A stretch of 64,000 nucleotides of DNA from Hyphomicrobiaceae bacterium. GTDB taxonomy: Bacteria; Pseudomonadota; Alphaproteobacteria; Rhizobiales; Hyphomicrobiaceae. The DNA lies in assembly GCA_023384095.1 (NCBI GenBank), contig JAHDXT010000005.1:103791-167790 (forward strand), written 5' to 3'. Below the pieces are notes generated by a model, which saw only the letters and a program-made list of their open reading frames with translations, did no database searches and was not told the DNA's origin. The number at the start of each line of letters is the position of its first letter. Position 1 is the first letter of the stretch. Position numbers and translations under genes: made by a program. This document shows, one piece after another, positions 25,866 through 34,561 of the stretch.

Positions 25866-26927
25866 CTATCCGCACATGCGAGCCGCCGCTGCAAGGTTGC
25901 GGAGCTTGGCGATCACGGTCTTGCGGTCGAGCATGATGAGGCCGCAATCGGGCGCTGCAATCAGCCGGTAGGCGTCGATATGGCCGAGCGCCGCTTCGAG
26001 CCGCGCTCGAATCTCTTCGACTGGCTCGATGCGCGTTCGAGCGATACCGATGAGTCCGAGCATGACGGTCTTGGTTCGGAAACGCTCCAGCAGTGAGAGA
26101 TCGTTGTGGCGGTGCGCGTCCTCGATGGAGATGGCATCGACGGGCGCGGCTTCGAGCGCGGCTGATAGCTGGAAGTAGGCGGAGGCGTTAGCCTTCGGAA
26201 AGGTTTCGAGATCGAGAGCGGACGGATAACCGCAGCAGATGTGAACTGCGCGCTTCGCTGTCGCCGGCACGCCGTGAAAGCAGCGCGCCAGCAGATCGAT
26301 GCCGTAGGTGAGCGCCCTATCCGGCTCCCGCGCAAATACCGGCTCGTCGATCTGGATCCAGCGGCATCCCGCTTCGGCGAGCGCGCGCACCTCGGCGTTG
26401 AGCGCGTCGGCAAGATCGACGGCAAGGCGCCTTTCATCGCCGTAATAGGCATCGGCCGTCGAATCGATGATAGTCATCGGCCCGGGCAGGGTGATCTTCA
26501 CCGGCCTGTCGGTGGCACTCTGCGCGATCCGCCAGTCGCGCGGCAGTATCGGGCTCGCGATCTTGATCGGGCCGCGCACCGTCGGCACCTCAGCGACCCA
26601 GCTCCCCTGCCGCATCGCCTTGTGAGTGAGCCCCGCGAAGTCGAAGCCGGACAAGTGCCGGCACTGATAGTAGATGTAGTGCTCGCGCCGGATCTCGCCG
26701 TCGGTCGGAACGTCGATGTCGGCAGCCACCTGCTCGTGCACGACCTCGACGGTGCCATTGTCGAGCGCCACCTCGTCGGAGCCCCCCCCGGACTTGAGGT
26801 AATTGTCGTATGCCTTGGTCGGATGCCATTCGCCGGGGGCGTGGCTGCGGCGTACGTCGAACCAGTTCGGGACGTGGACGCCGGCTGGCTTCGGGTAGGA
26901 GCCGATCGTTGTCGTCAACAGGGGCAC
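25866..26927 (-). CDS. Core-MetE-type zinc methyltransferase (cobalamin-independent methionine synthase C-terminal family)
   Basis: 353 residues, equal to only the catalytic barrel of MetE; the N-terminal half is absent. The zinc ligands are all visible: H-x-C in AVHICCGYP, Glu in AISIEDAH and Cys in APDCGLIML. The N terminus TTTIGSYPKP and the DVPTDGEIRREHYIYYQ block fit COG0620. Such short proteins transfer methyl groups to thiols, or from methylated substrates, and do not need to be methionine synthases. GTG start at 26927 has GGAG eight bases before it and overlaps the upstream HAD gene by 13 bases. Cotranscription with an importer points to a catabolic role, which is inference. Confidence 0.85.
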   Translation of the reverse strand: MPLLTTTIGSYPKPAGVHVPNWFDVRRSHAPGEWHPTKAYDNYLKSGGGSDEVALDNGTVEVVHEQVAADIDVPTDGEIRREHYIYYQCRHLSGFDFAGLTHKAMRQGSWVAEVPTVRGPIKIASPILPRDWRIAQSATDRPVKITLPGPMTIIDSTADAYYGDERRLAVDLADALNAEVRALAEAGCRWIQIDEPVFAREPDRALTYGIDLLARCFHGVPATAKRAVHICCGYPSALDLETFPKANASAYFQLSAALEAAPVDAISIEDAHRHNDLSLLERFRTKTVMLGLIGIARTRIEPVEEIRARLEAALGHIDAYRLIAAPDCGLIMLDRKTVIAKLRNLAAAARMCG

Positions 26928-27790
26928 GGGTCGAACTCCTGGACTCCTCCAAGTGCTCCGTGCACCTCGAGGATCGCGCGCGCCAGCTCCGCGAAGCCAT
27001 CTCCGCCCTCGCTCGGCGTGACATAGGTAGGTTCCGCCTCCAACCGCCCACGGAATTTAAGCACGTTGGCAACACCAACCGAGTGTGGGAAATAGCCGAA
27101 CATCGTCACGTCATTGGGCGAGTCCCCGACGAAAACAAACTTGTCCGCCTCGGACTCCGCGCTGATGCCGAGCATTTCGGACGCGAAGCGCCGCGCCATG
27201 TCGAGCTTGCTGAACTCGCCGAACCAGATGTTGATATGAATCGAGGAAACACGAACGGTGGCCCCCACCTCCCTGGCCAGCGCCGCGACGTGCGCGACCT
27301 CAGCCTCGCTGAGTGCATCGACGTCCTCGCACCAGTCGATCGCGAGATCGGACTCGCGATAAGCCTGGTCGGAGGCGATGGCCGCGCGCGGCACTTCCGC
27401 CAAAATGCGGGCTCGGAGCGCGTCCAGTCGGCGCCTGTCGGCGGCACGACGGTCGGTGTCGAACCAATAGCGGCGCACCACCCGGCGGGCGCTCGGATCG
27501 TAACTGAAGAAGAAAGCGCCGTTCTCGCCGACGACGCCCCTGACGGGCCATTGGCGGGCGATCTGATCGCACCAGCCGGCTGGGCGCCCTGTTACCGGCA
27601 CGACTGCGATACCGGCCCGGTGGAGCGCATCCATCGCCACAAAGGCACCCGCTGTCAGCCGGCCGGCAAGCGTCAGCGTGTCATCTATGTCGGTCAGCAC
27701 GGCATGCACGCCCCGGCGCGCGGACAGGGGAAATGCGCTCAGCGGCTGCAGCTTCGCGATCGACATTTTGTGCGGCTCCCGATCCGCCAT
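26915..27790 (-). CDS. HAD-IIB family phosphatase
   Basis: 291 residues. Motif I LTDIDDTLT holds the nucleophile and acid/base Asp pair, VPVTGRPAGW is motif II, and FVGDSPNDVTMF is motif IV. The cap between motifs II and III is the alpha/beta type of the Cof/sucrose-phosphatase/mannosyl-3-phosphoglycerate-phosphatase branch, so a sugar or glycerate phosphate is a likely kind of substrate. ATG at 27790 overlaps the upstream permease stop by one base (TGATG). It ends 13 bases inside the methyltransferase-like gene. The enzyme is cytoplasmic and presumably acts on the transported substrate or its intermediate. Confidence 0.86.
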   Translation of the reverse strand: MADREPHKMSIAKLQPLSAFPLSARRGVHAVLTDIDDTLTLAGRLTAGAFVAMDALHRAGIAVVPVTGRPAGWCDQIARQWPVRGVVGENGAFFFSYDPSARRVVRRYWFDTDRRAADRRRLDALRARILAEVPRAAIASDQAYRESDLAIDWCEDVDALSEAEVAHVAALAREVGATVRVSSIHINIWFGEFSKLDMARRFASEMLGISAESEADKFVFVGDSPNDVTMFGYFPHSVGVANVLKFRGRLEAEPTYVTPSEGGDGFAELARAILEVHGALGGVQEFDPCPC

Positions 27791-28617
27791 CAAGCGCCCG
27801 CCGGCACCACGGCGGAGGATTTCACCGTGCGCTCGACCAGAAACATCAGCGCCAAGGTCGGCACGAGCAGAAAAAGTCCAAGCGCGGCCGCTTGCTGGGG
27901 ATGGAGATAGTAGCCGCCGACGAACTGGTAGACCTGCACTGGGATGGTCTCGATATTGGGATAGCCGAGCAACAGGATCAGAACGAACTCATTTAGTGAC
28001 CAGCTGAAGGCGAAAATGCCGCCGGCCATCATGCCCGGCCACACCAGCGGCAAGTAGATTTTCCTCAGGATGAGCGCTCGGCTGGCACCCAGATTGCGTG
28101 CTGCCTCCTCGTATTCGGGTGGCACCATCAGGAATGAGCTCACCATCGCGCGGAGCGCATATGGCACGGCCATGATCATGTGCGCGAGCACGACGCCAGG
28201 GAACGACGAGAGCAGGCCGATCTTTGCGTAGAACGGCAGGAGGCCGATGCCGACGGTGATGGTTGGGAAGGCGAGCGGGATATTGGAGAAGCCTTCGACG
28301 AGCTGGATGAAGGATCCATTGTTTCCCTGCGTGCGAGCACCGAAGACGTAAGCCGCCGGGAACGTAACTCCGATGGTTGCGAGCGTGACGACGGCCGCGA
28401 TCAGGTAGCTGTTGAGCATCGCCGTCACGATGTTATTGGACGTTAGAATTTTCCTGAACCAATTAATGCCGAACTCCTGAGGCCACCACCAGTGCGAGGG
28501 AAACCACTTGGTGGCAAAGGCGTACAGGAAGACTACGACCACCGGAAACAGGATGAGCCAGACGACGAGCCCGATCACGAGCCAGTCCACCCAGCGGCTG
28601 TCACTGCGTTTAGGCAT
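27790..28617 (-). CDS. PotC-type ABC transporter permease
   Basis: 275 residues with six membrane helices. The binding-protein-dependent permease loop, EEAARNLGASRALILRKIYLPL, lies at about residues 165-186 and contacts the ATPase. The first helix is WLVIGLVVWLILFPVVVVFL. Overall length and layout match the PotC/YdcV class of the spermidine/putrescine/iron(III) family. ATG at 28617 overlaps the end of the upstream permease gene by eight bases. It shares a transcript with the substrate-binding protein and the other permease. Confidence 0.9.
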   Translation of the reverse strand: MPKRSDSRWVDWLVIGLVVWLILFPVVVVFLYAFATKWFPSHWWWPQEFGINWFRKILTSNNIVTAMLNSYLIAAVVTLATIGVTFPAAYVFGARTQGNNGSFIQLVEGFSNIPLAFPTITVGIGLLPFYAKIGLLSSFPGVVLAHMIMAVPYALRAMVSSFLMVPPEYEEAARNLGASRALILRKIYLPLVWPGMMAGGIFAFSWSLNEFVLILLLGYPNIETIPVQVYQFVGGYYLHPQQAAALGLFLLVPTLALMFLVERTVKSSAVVPAGA

Positions 28618-29488
28618 GCTTGCGCGCCTTGGCCAGAGCCCGTGTGTAGAAATAGGCGATCGCCAGCGCAACGCAGATATAAACGACCGACGTCGTGTAG
28701 CCGGCGAGCCAATTGCCCTGGTCCTTGGCATTCACATAGACGAACACAGAGAGGAACTGCGGCCAGCTCGCGCCTAGCACGAAGGGGATCGAGAATGCGA
28801 TGAAAAGAGCGAGGAAATTGAGCAGCACGGCCGAGAGCAGGCCGTAGCCGAGCAGCGGCAGGTGGATACGGCGGACGATGCGGCCCGTGCGCGCCCCGAG
28901 CGTCCGAGCAGCTTCCTCGAGAGAGGGATCGAGCATCTGCAGCAGGCCGTGGATGATGACGAATGCGTATGGGAAGCGCATCCACGATCCGCAAACGATG
29001 ATTGCGATCCCGTAGGGATCGGCGACGAGGGCGGGCGCCTCCTCGGCGAGGCGGAAAAACTCAACGAAAATGATCTCGAAGATGATTCCGATGTAGCCCC
29101 TGGGGTACAAAAGCACCCAGAACACGAACGCCGTGACCAAGTACGGCATGAACAGCGGTACCTTGACAAGGAACGAAAGCGCCGCATTGAGCCGGATCTT
29201 GCGAAAATGCATGAACAGGGCAAGGCCGAGTCCGAGCGAGGTCGAGATCACGGTCGTGATCAACGTCACCTTGAAGGTGAACCAGAGCGCCTGGAGACTC
29301 GGCTTCGAGGGATCGAAGAAGTCGCGATATCCCTGCAGCGTGAAGTGCCCCGGCAGCCCTGGCGCCACAGTCGTCAGACCGAACGACGACAGCATGGCAA
29401 TCACGAGCGGCACCATCACCATGACCAGGAGGAATATGGTGAGTGGCGCGATAAGCAAAAGATTGCCGAGCTGCCGGCGCGGGGACAT
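28610..29488 (-). CDS. PotB-type ABC transporter permease
   Basis: 292 residues with six membrane helices. The EAA loop reads EEAARTLGARTGRIVRRIHL. The first helix NLLLIAPLTIFLLVMVMVPL and the periplasmic segment before the second helix match the PotB/YdcU class. ATG at 29488 was chosen over an in-frame TTG three codons upstream. It sits 141 bp after the substrate-binding protein gene and overlaps the next permease. Together they form the heterodimeric channel of the importer, with the ATPase supplied from the plus-strand operon at 32091. Confidence 0.9.
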   Translation of the reverse strand: MSPRRQLGNLLLIAPLTIFLLVMVMVPLVIAMLSSFGLTTVAPGLPGHFTLQGYRDFFDPSKPSLQALWFTFKVTLITTVISTSLGLGLALFMHFRKIRLNAALSFLVKVPLFMPYLVTAFVFWVLLYPRGYIGIIFEIIFVEFFRLAEEAPALVADPYGIAIIVCGSWMRFPYAFVIIHGLLQMLDPSLEEAARTLGARTGRIVRRIHLPLLGYGLLSAVLLNFLALFIAFSIPFVLGASWPQFLSVFVYVNAKDQGNWLAGYTTSVVYICVALAIAYFYTRALAKARKHA

Positions 29489-29629
29489 GGCGTTCAAGTG
29501 AAACTGAGGAATCGACGACGACGAAGCTGTTCGGCGAACAACGACGCTACAGCCTCGGATAAACCGAGCTCAAGCACCCAGCCGATCGGTACGGGGGGCG
29601 TCCAAGGCACACTTGCCTAGCACTCCCCA

Positions 29630-31006
29630 TCAGTTCTTGCGCGCGATTTTGTCTACCCATTGCGTCATCATGTGGAACATGTACTCGCCATGACGTGCGC
29701 CCATTTTGCCCAGATCGCGCCAGGCCCGGAGGTCTTTGACCGGGTGGTATGGCTGGTTCTTTTCTTTATCGGTCTGTTTGTCCCATGCCTCTGTTACGAC
29801 TGGGTAAGCGCCGATAACCTGCGGCACCTGCATCTGCGCCTCAACCGAAGTAATGTAATTGAGGAAGACGAGCGCGGCCGCCTTGTTGGGGGCATTGACC
29901 GGAATGGTGAAGCCGTCCATCGGGGAGTAGATCCCGGGCTCGGGCACGAATAAGCCGAGGATTTCAGGATCGAGCGTGCCGCCGATCACACCCTGTGCCA
30001 TGACGGCATCCCAGTTCGGACAGAAGGTAATTTCGCCTGCCGCGAAGAGTTGGGCCACCGCGTTGTTGCCCTGTGGGTAGGTGCCGGGCTTGTAGCAGTA
30101 CTGCTCGAGCTCCTTGAGATAGTCCCAGAGCGGCTGCCAGTCCTTGTCCGCAATTTCCTTCACGAACGGCCGGAAGGCGTATTTCTCGTATCCGCCCGTA
30201 AGCTCATAAATCAGCATCATCACCCAGGTGTGACCGCTGCCGCCCTTGTTGACGTCGCAGTAGGAAAACTCGCCCTTGTTCTCCTTTGCCCACTCGAGGA
30301 CGCCGGTCACTTTTTGCGGCATGTCCTCCCGCTTGAACTTCTTTTTGTTGTAGACGTAGCAGTCCTGCCAGTTCACGTGCGGCACGAAAGTACCGTAGGT
30401 CGGCACCATGTCGTGAACGAAGCGGCCCATCTCCGGCCGGTAGGCGATCTTGCGCCCATTCGGGAGGATATCGAGGATCGGCACTTCCCACACGCCGCCG
30501 CCCTGCATCAGGTTCGAAAACGGCTTGCCCCAGAGGAAAATCGCATCGATGGAGCCCTGCTCCTTCTTGTCCTTGACCTCGTTCAGTACCTGCTGCTGGG
30601 CGGCGAACCAATCGCCGTGCGTGTAGGTCGTCTTGATGCCCGACGCCTTCTCGAAAGCGGCGCAGATCTTGCCGAAATGGTCCTTGGTTTCCGGTCCGCC
30701 CCAGGCGCTGACGTTGAGCTTGCCCTCGGCTTTCGCGCGGCGCTCGATCTCGTCCCATGACGGGAACCAATTCGGGTATCCGAATGTCGGATGCGGATTG
30801 GGCTCCATGGTCAGGTCGGGCTTGAAAGCGGCGGCATGCGCCTCCTCACGGCCAATGAAGCCGAGCATGGTCAGCGACAGTCCCGCTGTGCCAGCGGTCT
30901 GAATGAAGCCGCGGCGCGCGATGCCGGCTACCGGCAATTCATCGGCCTCGGGGAGCGTCCGTGTTTTTCTGGCGATGGCCGATTTGCCCTTCGTCTTGTC
31001 CGTCAT
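29630..31006 (-). CDS. Extracellular solute-binding protein (family 1 / PotD-like), Tat-exported
   Basis: 458 residues, longer than typical PotD (about 350). An N-terminal Tat motif ARRGFIQTAG is followed by a hydrophobic stretch TAGLSLTMLGFIG and a likely AHA-A cleavage site; 30 charged residues precede it, which is unusual. The mature part has the type I binding-protein order: LNVSAWGGPETKDHFGKICA, the hinge YGTFVPHVNWQDCYVYNKKK, AAGEITFCPNWDAV, and GFTIPVNAPNKAAALVFLNY near the end. The ligand cannot be named from sequence. It is the first gene of the minus-strand operon. Confidence 0.88.
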   Translation of the reverse strand: MTDKTKGKSAIARKTRTLPEADELPVAGIARRGFIQTAGTAGLSLTMLGFIGREEAHAAAFKPDLTMEPNPHPTFGYPNWFPSWDEIERRAKAEGKLNVSAWGGPETKDHFGKICAAFEKASGIKTTYTHGDWFAAQQQVLNEVKDKKEQGSIDAIFLWGKPFSNLMQGGGVWEVPILDILPNGRKIAYRPEMGRFVHDMVPTYGTFVPHVNWQDCYVYNKKKFKREDMPQKVTGVLEWAKENKGEFSYCDVNKGGSGHTWVMMLIYELTGGYEKYAFRPFVKEIADKDWQPLWDYLKELEQYCYKPGTYPQGNNAVAQLFAAGEITFCPNWDAVMAQGVIGGTLDPEILGLFVPEPGIYSPMDGFTIPVNAPNKAAALVFLNYITSVEAQMQVPQVIGAYPVVTEAWDKQTDKEKNQPYHPVKDLRAWRDLGKMGARHGEYMFHMMTQWVDKIARKN

Positions 31007-31161
31007 GGAAGTCCCTCCGGCGAATGCGGCAACTCAGGCGATTGCGCGGTGAAAGGATAGGGTGGGCCAGTGCGCCTAGCAAGAGAATATCGTGCGCAAC
31101 CGCATCATGAGTATTGCCGCTACGCTGGCACATGTTCCACCTAGCGGAATCGTGGCGGTCA

Positions 31162-31191
31162 TTGACAGTCGGTGCCGTCTACGCACATGTT
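31162..31191 (+). promoter_or_regulatory. Possible promoter for the GDPD/ATPase operon
   Basis: TTGACA (31162-31167) is followed after 18 bp by CATGTT (31186-31191), in the 248-bp divergent spacer between the binding-protein and phosphodiesterase genes. The -35 is perfect but the -10 matches only three of six positions. Confidence 0.3.
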
Positions 31192-31254
31192 GCCCCTGCA
31201 GCGGAAGGTCGTGCTCGAGATGGCTGCGATCCAGTCGCGGGACGGGGAACGATC

Positions 31255-32154
31255 ATGCCGCTATCTTCGATCGAGGAAAGCGCGCAGGCCGCGCGAAACC
31301 GCTGGGCCGACGTCGCCCACGGCGCGTGCTTCGTCGCGCATCGGGGTGGGGCGGAACTCTGGCCCGAGAACTCGCTCCTCGCCTTCAGGAATTCGCTCGC
31401 CGCCGGCTACGGCGTGTTCGAGCTGGACGTGCATGGGACATTGGATCGTGACCTCGTCGTCATGCACGATCTGACGGTAGACCGCACCTCTGATGGCGCG
31501 GGTGCGATCCGTGATCTGTCGACCGCAGACTTAGGCCGGATCCGGCTCCGTGGTACCAACGGCGAGGGAGTTCCGTATCTTGACGACGTCCTGCAACTCT
31601 TTCGCAGCCACGGTGCAGCGAGCATCGTCGAGGTCAAGTTCAGCTCAGACACCCCAGAGCACGACGACCTTTGCCGAAGTCTGATCGACGCCCTTGAGCG
31701 CTCCGGCATGCTGGCTGCGACGACGGTCTCGGCCTTCGACTGGAAGAGCCTCGCCAAGCTCAGGCGGCTTTCGTCCACCATCAATCTCACGGCCGTCGCG
31801 TCGGCGCGCGGCCTTGCCGAGCGTGGCGGCCTTGCCTCCACAATTGCAGGAGCGACCGATCTCGGTGCACAGGACCTCGCGCTGGAATGGACGGCCGTCG
31901 GCCCGTCGACCGCGGCGAAAGTGCGCGATATGGCATTGCGCCTGGGCGTGTGGACGCCGAACGAGCCGTCCCAGCATGCGCGAATGATTTCTTACGGCGT
32001 TGACTGGATCATCACCGACCGCCCCGACCTCGCGTCAACGGCCGACTTAAAACCAACGTCACCAAGCCATAACGGGAGCGCGCACCCGGCATGTCCAATG
32101 TCCGACTTGAAAGAATTGTCAAGCGCTACGGTCAGGTGCTCGCCGCAGAGATAA
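31255..32154 (+). CDS. Glycerophosphodiester phosphodiesterase family protein
   Basis: 299 residues. The TIM-barrel active-site motifs are present: FVAHRGGAELWPENSLLAF (H-R-G ... P-E-N), VFELDVHGTLDRDLVVMHD (E-x-D and H-D) and SIVEVKF with the metal-binding Glu. The barrel ends at WIITDRPDLAS. It should hydrolyse glycerophosphodiesters or related phosphodiesters; no signal peptide is seen, so it is cytoplasmic. ATG at 31255 follows GGGGAAC. The last 20 codons overlap the ATPase gene by 64 bases and encode a tail without family similarity. Confidence 0.88.
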   Translation: MPLSSIEESAQAARNRWADVAHGACFVAHRGGAELWPENSLLAFRNSLAAGYGVFELDVHGTLDRDLVVMHDLTVDRTSDGAGAIRDLSTADLGRIRLRGTNGEGVPYLDDVLQLFRSHGAASIVEVKFSSDTPEHDDLCRSLIDALERSGMLAATTVSAFDWKSLAKLRRLSSTINLTAVASARGLAERGGLASTIAGATDLGAQDLALEWTAVGPSTAAKVRDMALRLGVWTPNEPSQHARMISYGVDWIITDRPDLASTADLKPTSPSHNGSAHPACPMSDLKELSSATVRCSPQR

Positions 32155-33179
32155 GCAAGCTCGACATCGGCGAGGGAGAGATCGTTGCCCTGCTTGGCCC
32201 ATCGGGCTGCGGCAAGACGACAACTCTCCGCATTGTGGCCGGGCTCATAGAGCAGGACGCCGGCAGTCTCTACTTCGGCGAACGCGACGTCACGCACTTG
32301 CCTCCCGAGCAACGCAACGCCGCAATGGTATTTCAGAACTATGCCCTGTTTCCGCACATGACGGTTTACCAGAACATTGCTTTTGGGCTCGAGGTGCGCA
32401 AATTTTCCAAGGCCGAAATTTCCAAGAAAGTCGCTTCCGTGCTCGACCTCGTGAAGCTGCCGGCTGTAGGGGAGCGGCTGCCCAAGCAGCTCTCTGGCGG
32501 CCAGCAACAGCGGATCGCCATCGCGCGCGCTCTCGCGACCGAGCCCGACGTGTTGCTATTTGACGAGCCATTGAGCAATCTCGACGCCAAGCTCCGAGAG
32601 TATATGCGCGTCGAATTGCGCAGTCTGCTGGTCTCGCTCAAGACTACGACACTTTATGTGACCCACGACCAGACAGAGGCGATGGTAATCTCCGATCGCG
32701 TCGTCGTCATGGACAAGGGCTCGATCGTCCAAGTCGGCACGCCCGCGAACGTCTATCTCCAGCCGGCGACCCGCTTCGTCGCCGAGTTCGTCGGCTCGGG
32801 CAGCTTCATCGAGGGCCGCGTCAAGCGTTTCGAGGCTGGCAATGACGACCCGCCGCAGGCAGTGGTTACGACGGACGATGGACTCGACATCACAGGCAGC
32901 CCGTGCGCAATGGTCCAAGTCGGGCAAAAGGTGCTCCTCTGCATCCGCCCCGAGGCCGTGGCGCTGATGCCGGCCGGCAACGGTCCGACACACGGCGGCT
33001 CGCAGCACCAGGGCGAAGTCGAGGCAGCGGTCGATATCGGCGAGCTCGTCGAGTACGATGTCCGCGTCGGCCGCTGGCTTGTGCGCACGCGCGCGCTGGC
33101 GGTGGGCCAGCGTTTCAAGGCGGGTGACTTCGTATCGGTGATGCTCGATCCCGATCGTTGCCTGCTGCTTGCCGCCTGA
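32091..33179 (+). CDS. PotA-type ABC transporter ATPase with TOBE domain
   Basis: 362 residues. Walker A GPSGCGKTT at about residues 36-44, the Q-loop VFQNYALFPHMTVYQNI, the signature LSGGQQQRIAIARAL, Walker B VLLFDEPLSNLD and the switch TLYVTHDQTEAM are all intact. The C-terminal 120 residues are a TOBE-type regulatory domain. It matches the PotA/FbpC/UgpC class and is the only ATPase near the two PotB/PotC-like permeases, though it is on the opposite strand 2.6 kb from them. Its start overlaps the phosphodiesterase gene by 64 bases, suggesting coupled translation. Confidence 0.92.
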   Translation: MSNVRLERIVKRYGQVLAAEISKLDIGEGEIVALLGPSGCGKTTTLRIVAGLIEQDAGSLYFGERDVTHLPPEQRNAAMVFQNYALFPHMTVYQNIAFGLEVRKFSKAEISKKVASVLDLVKLPAVGERLPKQLSGGQQQRIAIARALATEPDVLLFDEPLSNLDAKLREYMRVELRSLLVSLKTTTLYVTHDQTEAMVISDRVVVMDKGSIVQVGTPANVYLQPATRFVAEFVGSGSFIEGRVKRFEAGNDDPPQAVVTTDDGLDITGSPCAMVQVGQKVLLCIRPEAVALMPAGNGPTHGGSQHQGEVEAAVDIGELVEYDVRVGRWLVRTRALAVGQRFKAGDFVSVMLDPDRCLLLAA

Positions 33180-33441
33180 ACTAACCTAAGGCACTAGCCA
33201 GGAAACAGAACGCGTCGTCTCGGCCCCCGATGGCATCGGTCGGCTCGACCTGCAGTGGCGCGAGCCGATGGCCCCGCGCCAGGATATGCGCTGGCCGATG
33301 GTCGCAGGATGGGGTCGCATCGGTTGCGCAGGGGGAAATTGGCATAGACTGGCGGCGCGGCTCGACTGCAAGCTGGACCGGAGGCGCCGGTTCCGAGGCG
33401 GGACGGCTGCAGTGCTCACGAACCGCACCGGAGGCTGTCAG

Positions 33442-34521
33442 ATGTTGCCGACTGTCACGGACCGGAGGCCGCCAGCAGGCGCGGCCGCGGCGCGCATGGT
33501 CCTGAACGCAGCGGAGCATCTGTTCCCCGGCTATTTCGCGCTGGTCATGGCGACGGGGGTGGTGTCCATCGCGTGCCAACTGCTGGCGATCCCGGCAGTT
33601 CCCGGCATCCTGCTCGTCATCAACTGGATCGCCTACGGCGTCCTGTGGCTGCTCACGCTGCTCAGGCTCTGGCGGTATCCGGGCAAACTCGCCGCGGATC
33701 TCTCGAACCACCAGCGCGCGCCAGGCTTCTTCACCATCGTCGCGGGCACCTGCGTGCTGGGGACTCAGACCGCCATCGTCGGCCAGACCAGCGCCGTGCC
33801 GGTCGCGCTGTGGTACGTAGGGCTCGGCGCCTGGTGCCTGGTCATGTACTCCTTCTTCACTGCCGTCACGATCCGCGAGCGCAAGCCGTCGCTGGCGTCC
33901 GGGATCAACGGCGCATGGCTGATCGCCGCCGTGGCGACGCAATCGCTCGTGGTGCTGCAAGGCACGCTCGGCACCGCGGCACCGCCTTCGCAGGCGATCC
34001 AGTTCCTGTGCCTGGCGATGTTCATGATCGGCTGCATGCTCTATCTCGCCATCATCCCCCTGATCTTCTACCGCCTGACCTTCGTCCGTCTGACGACCCA
34101 CGATTTCAGCCCGCCGTATTGGATCAACATGGGAGCGGTGGCCATCTCGACGCTGGCCGGATCGGTCCTGCTCATGCGGGCCGAGTCGTGGCCGCTGCTG
34201 GGCGAGTTCGTGCCCTTCCTCAAGGGCTTCACCGTGTTCTTCTGGGCTGCGGCGACCTGGTGGATACCGTTCCTGATCGCGCTGATGATCTGGCGGTACC
34301 TGGTGCGCGGCGACCGTTTGCGCTACGAGCCGCAGCTCTGGGGAATGGTCTTCCCGCTCGGCATGTATACGACCAGCACGTTCCAGCTCTCCCGGGCGCT
34401 GGACCTGCCCTTTCTCCTGGTTATCCCGCGGGCATTCGTGCTCGTCGCGCTCACCGCGTGGGCGGCCACTTTCGCCGGTCTGGTCCTGCACATCCTCCGC
34501 TCGGCCGTCCAGGTGCGTTGA
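33442..34521 (+). CDS. TDT family transporter (TehA/SLAC1-like)
   Basis: 359 residues with ten predicted membrane helices. The first helix region AEHLFPGYFALVMATGVVSI is the family start, and the later ISTLAGSVLLM and PLGMYTTSTFQLSRAL segments fit the tellurite-resistance/dicarboxylate transporter (TDT) superfamily, which includes C4-dicarboxylate carriers, SLAC1 anion channels and sulfite exporters. The substrate is not deducible. ATG at 33442 has GGAGG eight bases upstream; in-frame codons further upstream form a low-complexity basic stretch and lack a ribosome binding site. The convergent neighbour ends 40 bp downstream. Confidence 0.87.
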   Translation: MLPTVTDRRPPAGAAAARMVLNAAEHLFPGYFALVMATGVVSIACQLLAIPAVPGILLVINWIAYGVLWLLTLLRLWRYPGKLAADLSNHQRAPGFFTIVAGTCVLGTQTAIVGQTSAVPVALWYVGLGAWCLVMYSFFTAVTIRERKPSLASGINGAWLIAAVATQSLVVLQGTLGTAAPPSQAIQFLCLAMFMIGCMLYLAIIPLIFYRLTFVRLTTHDFSPPYWINMGAVAISTLAGSVLLMRAESWPLLGEFVPFLKGFTVFFWAAATWWIPFLIALMIWRYLVRGDRLRYEPQLWGMVFPLGMYTTSTFQLSRALDLPFLLVIPRAFVLVALTAWAATFAGLVLHILRSAVQVR

Positions 34522-34561
34522 GGCGGGCTCGCCATGGCGCCGGCGGGGCAGCCGCATCGCC

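Noticed and set aside
24802..33441. Prophage or integrative element
   Set aside because: No integrase, structural genes or tRNA-end repeat at the far boundary. Left as a possible island only.
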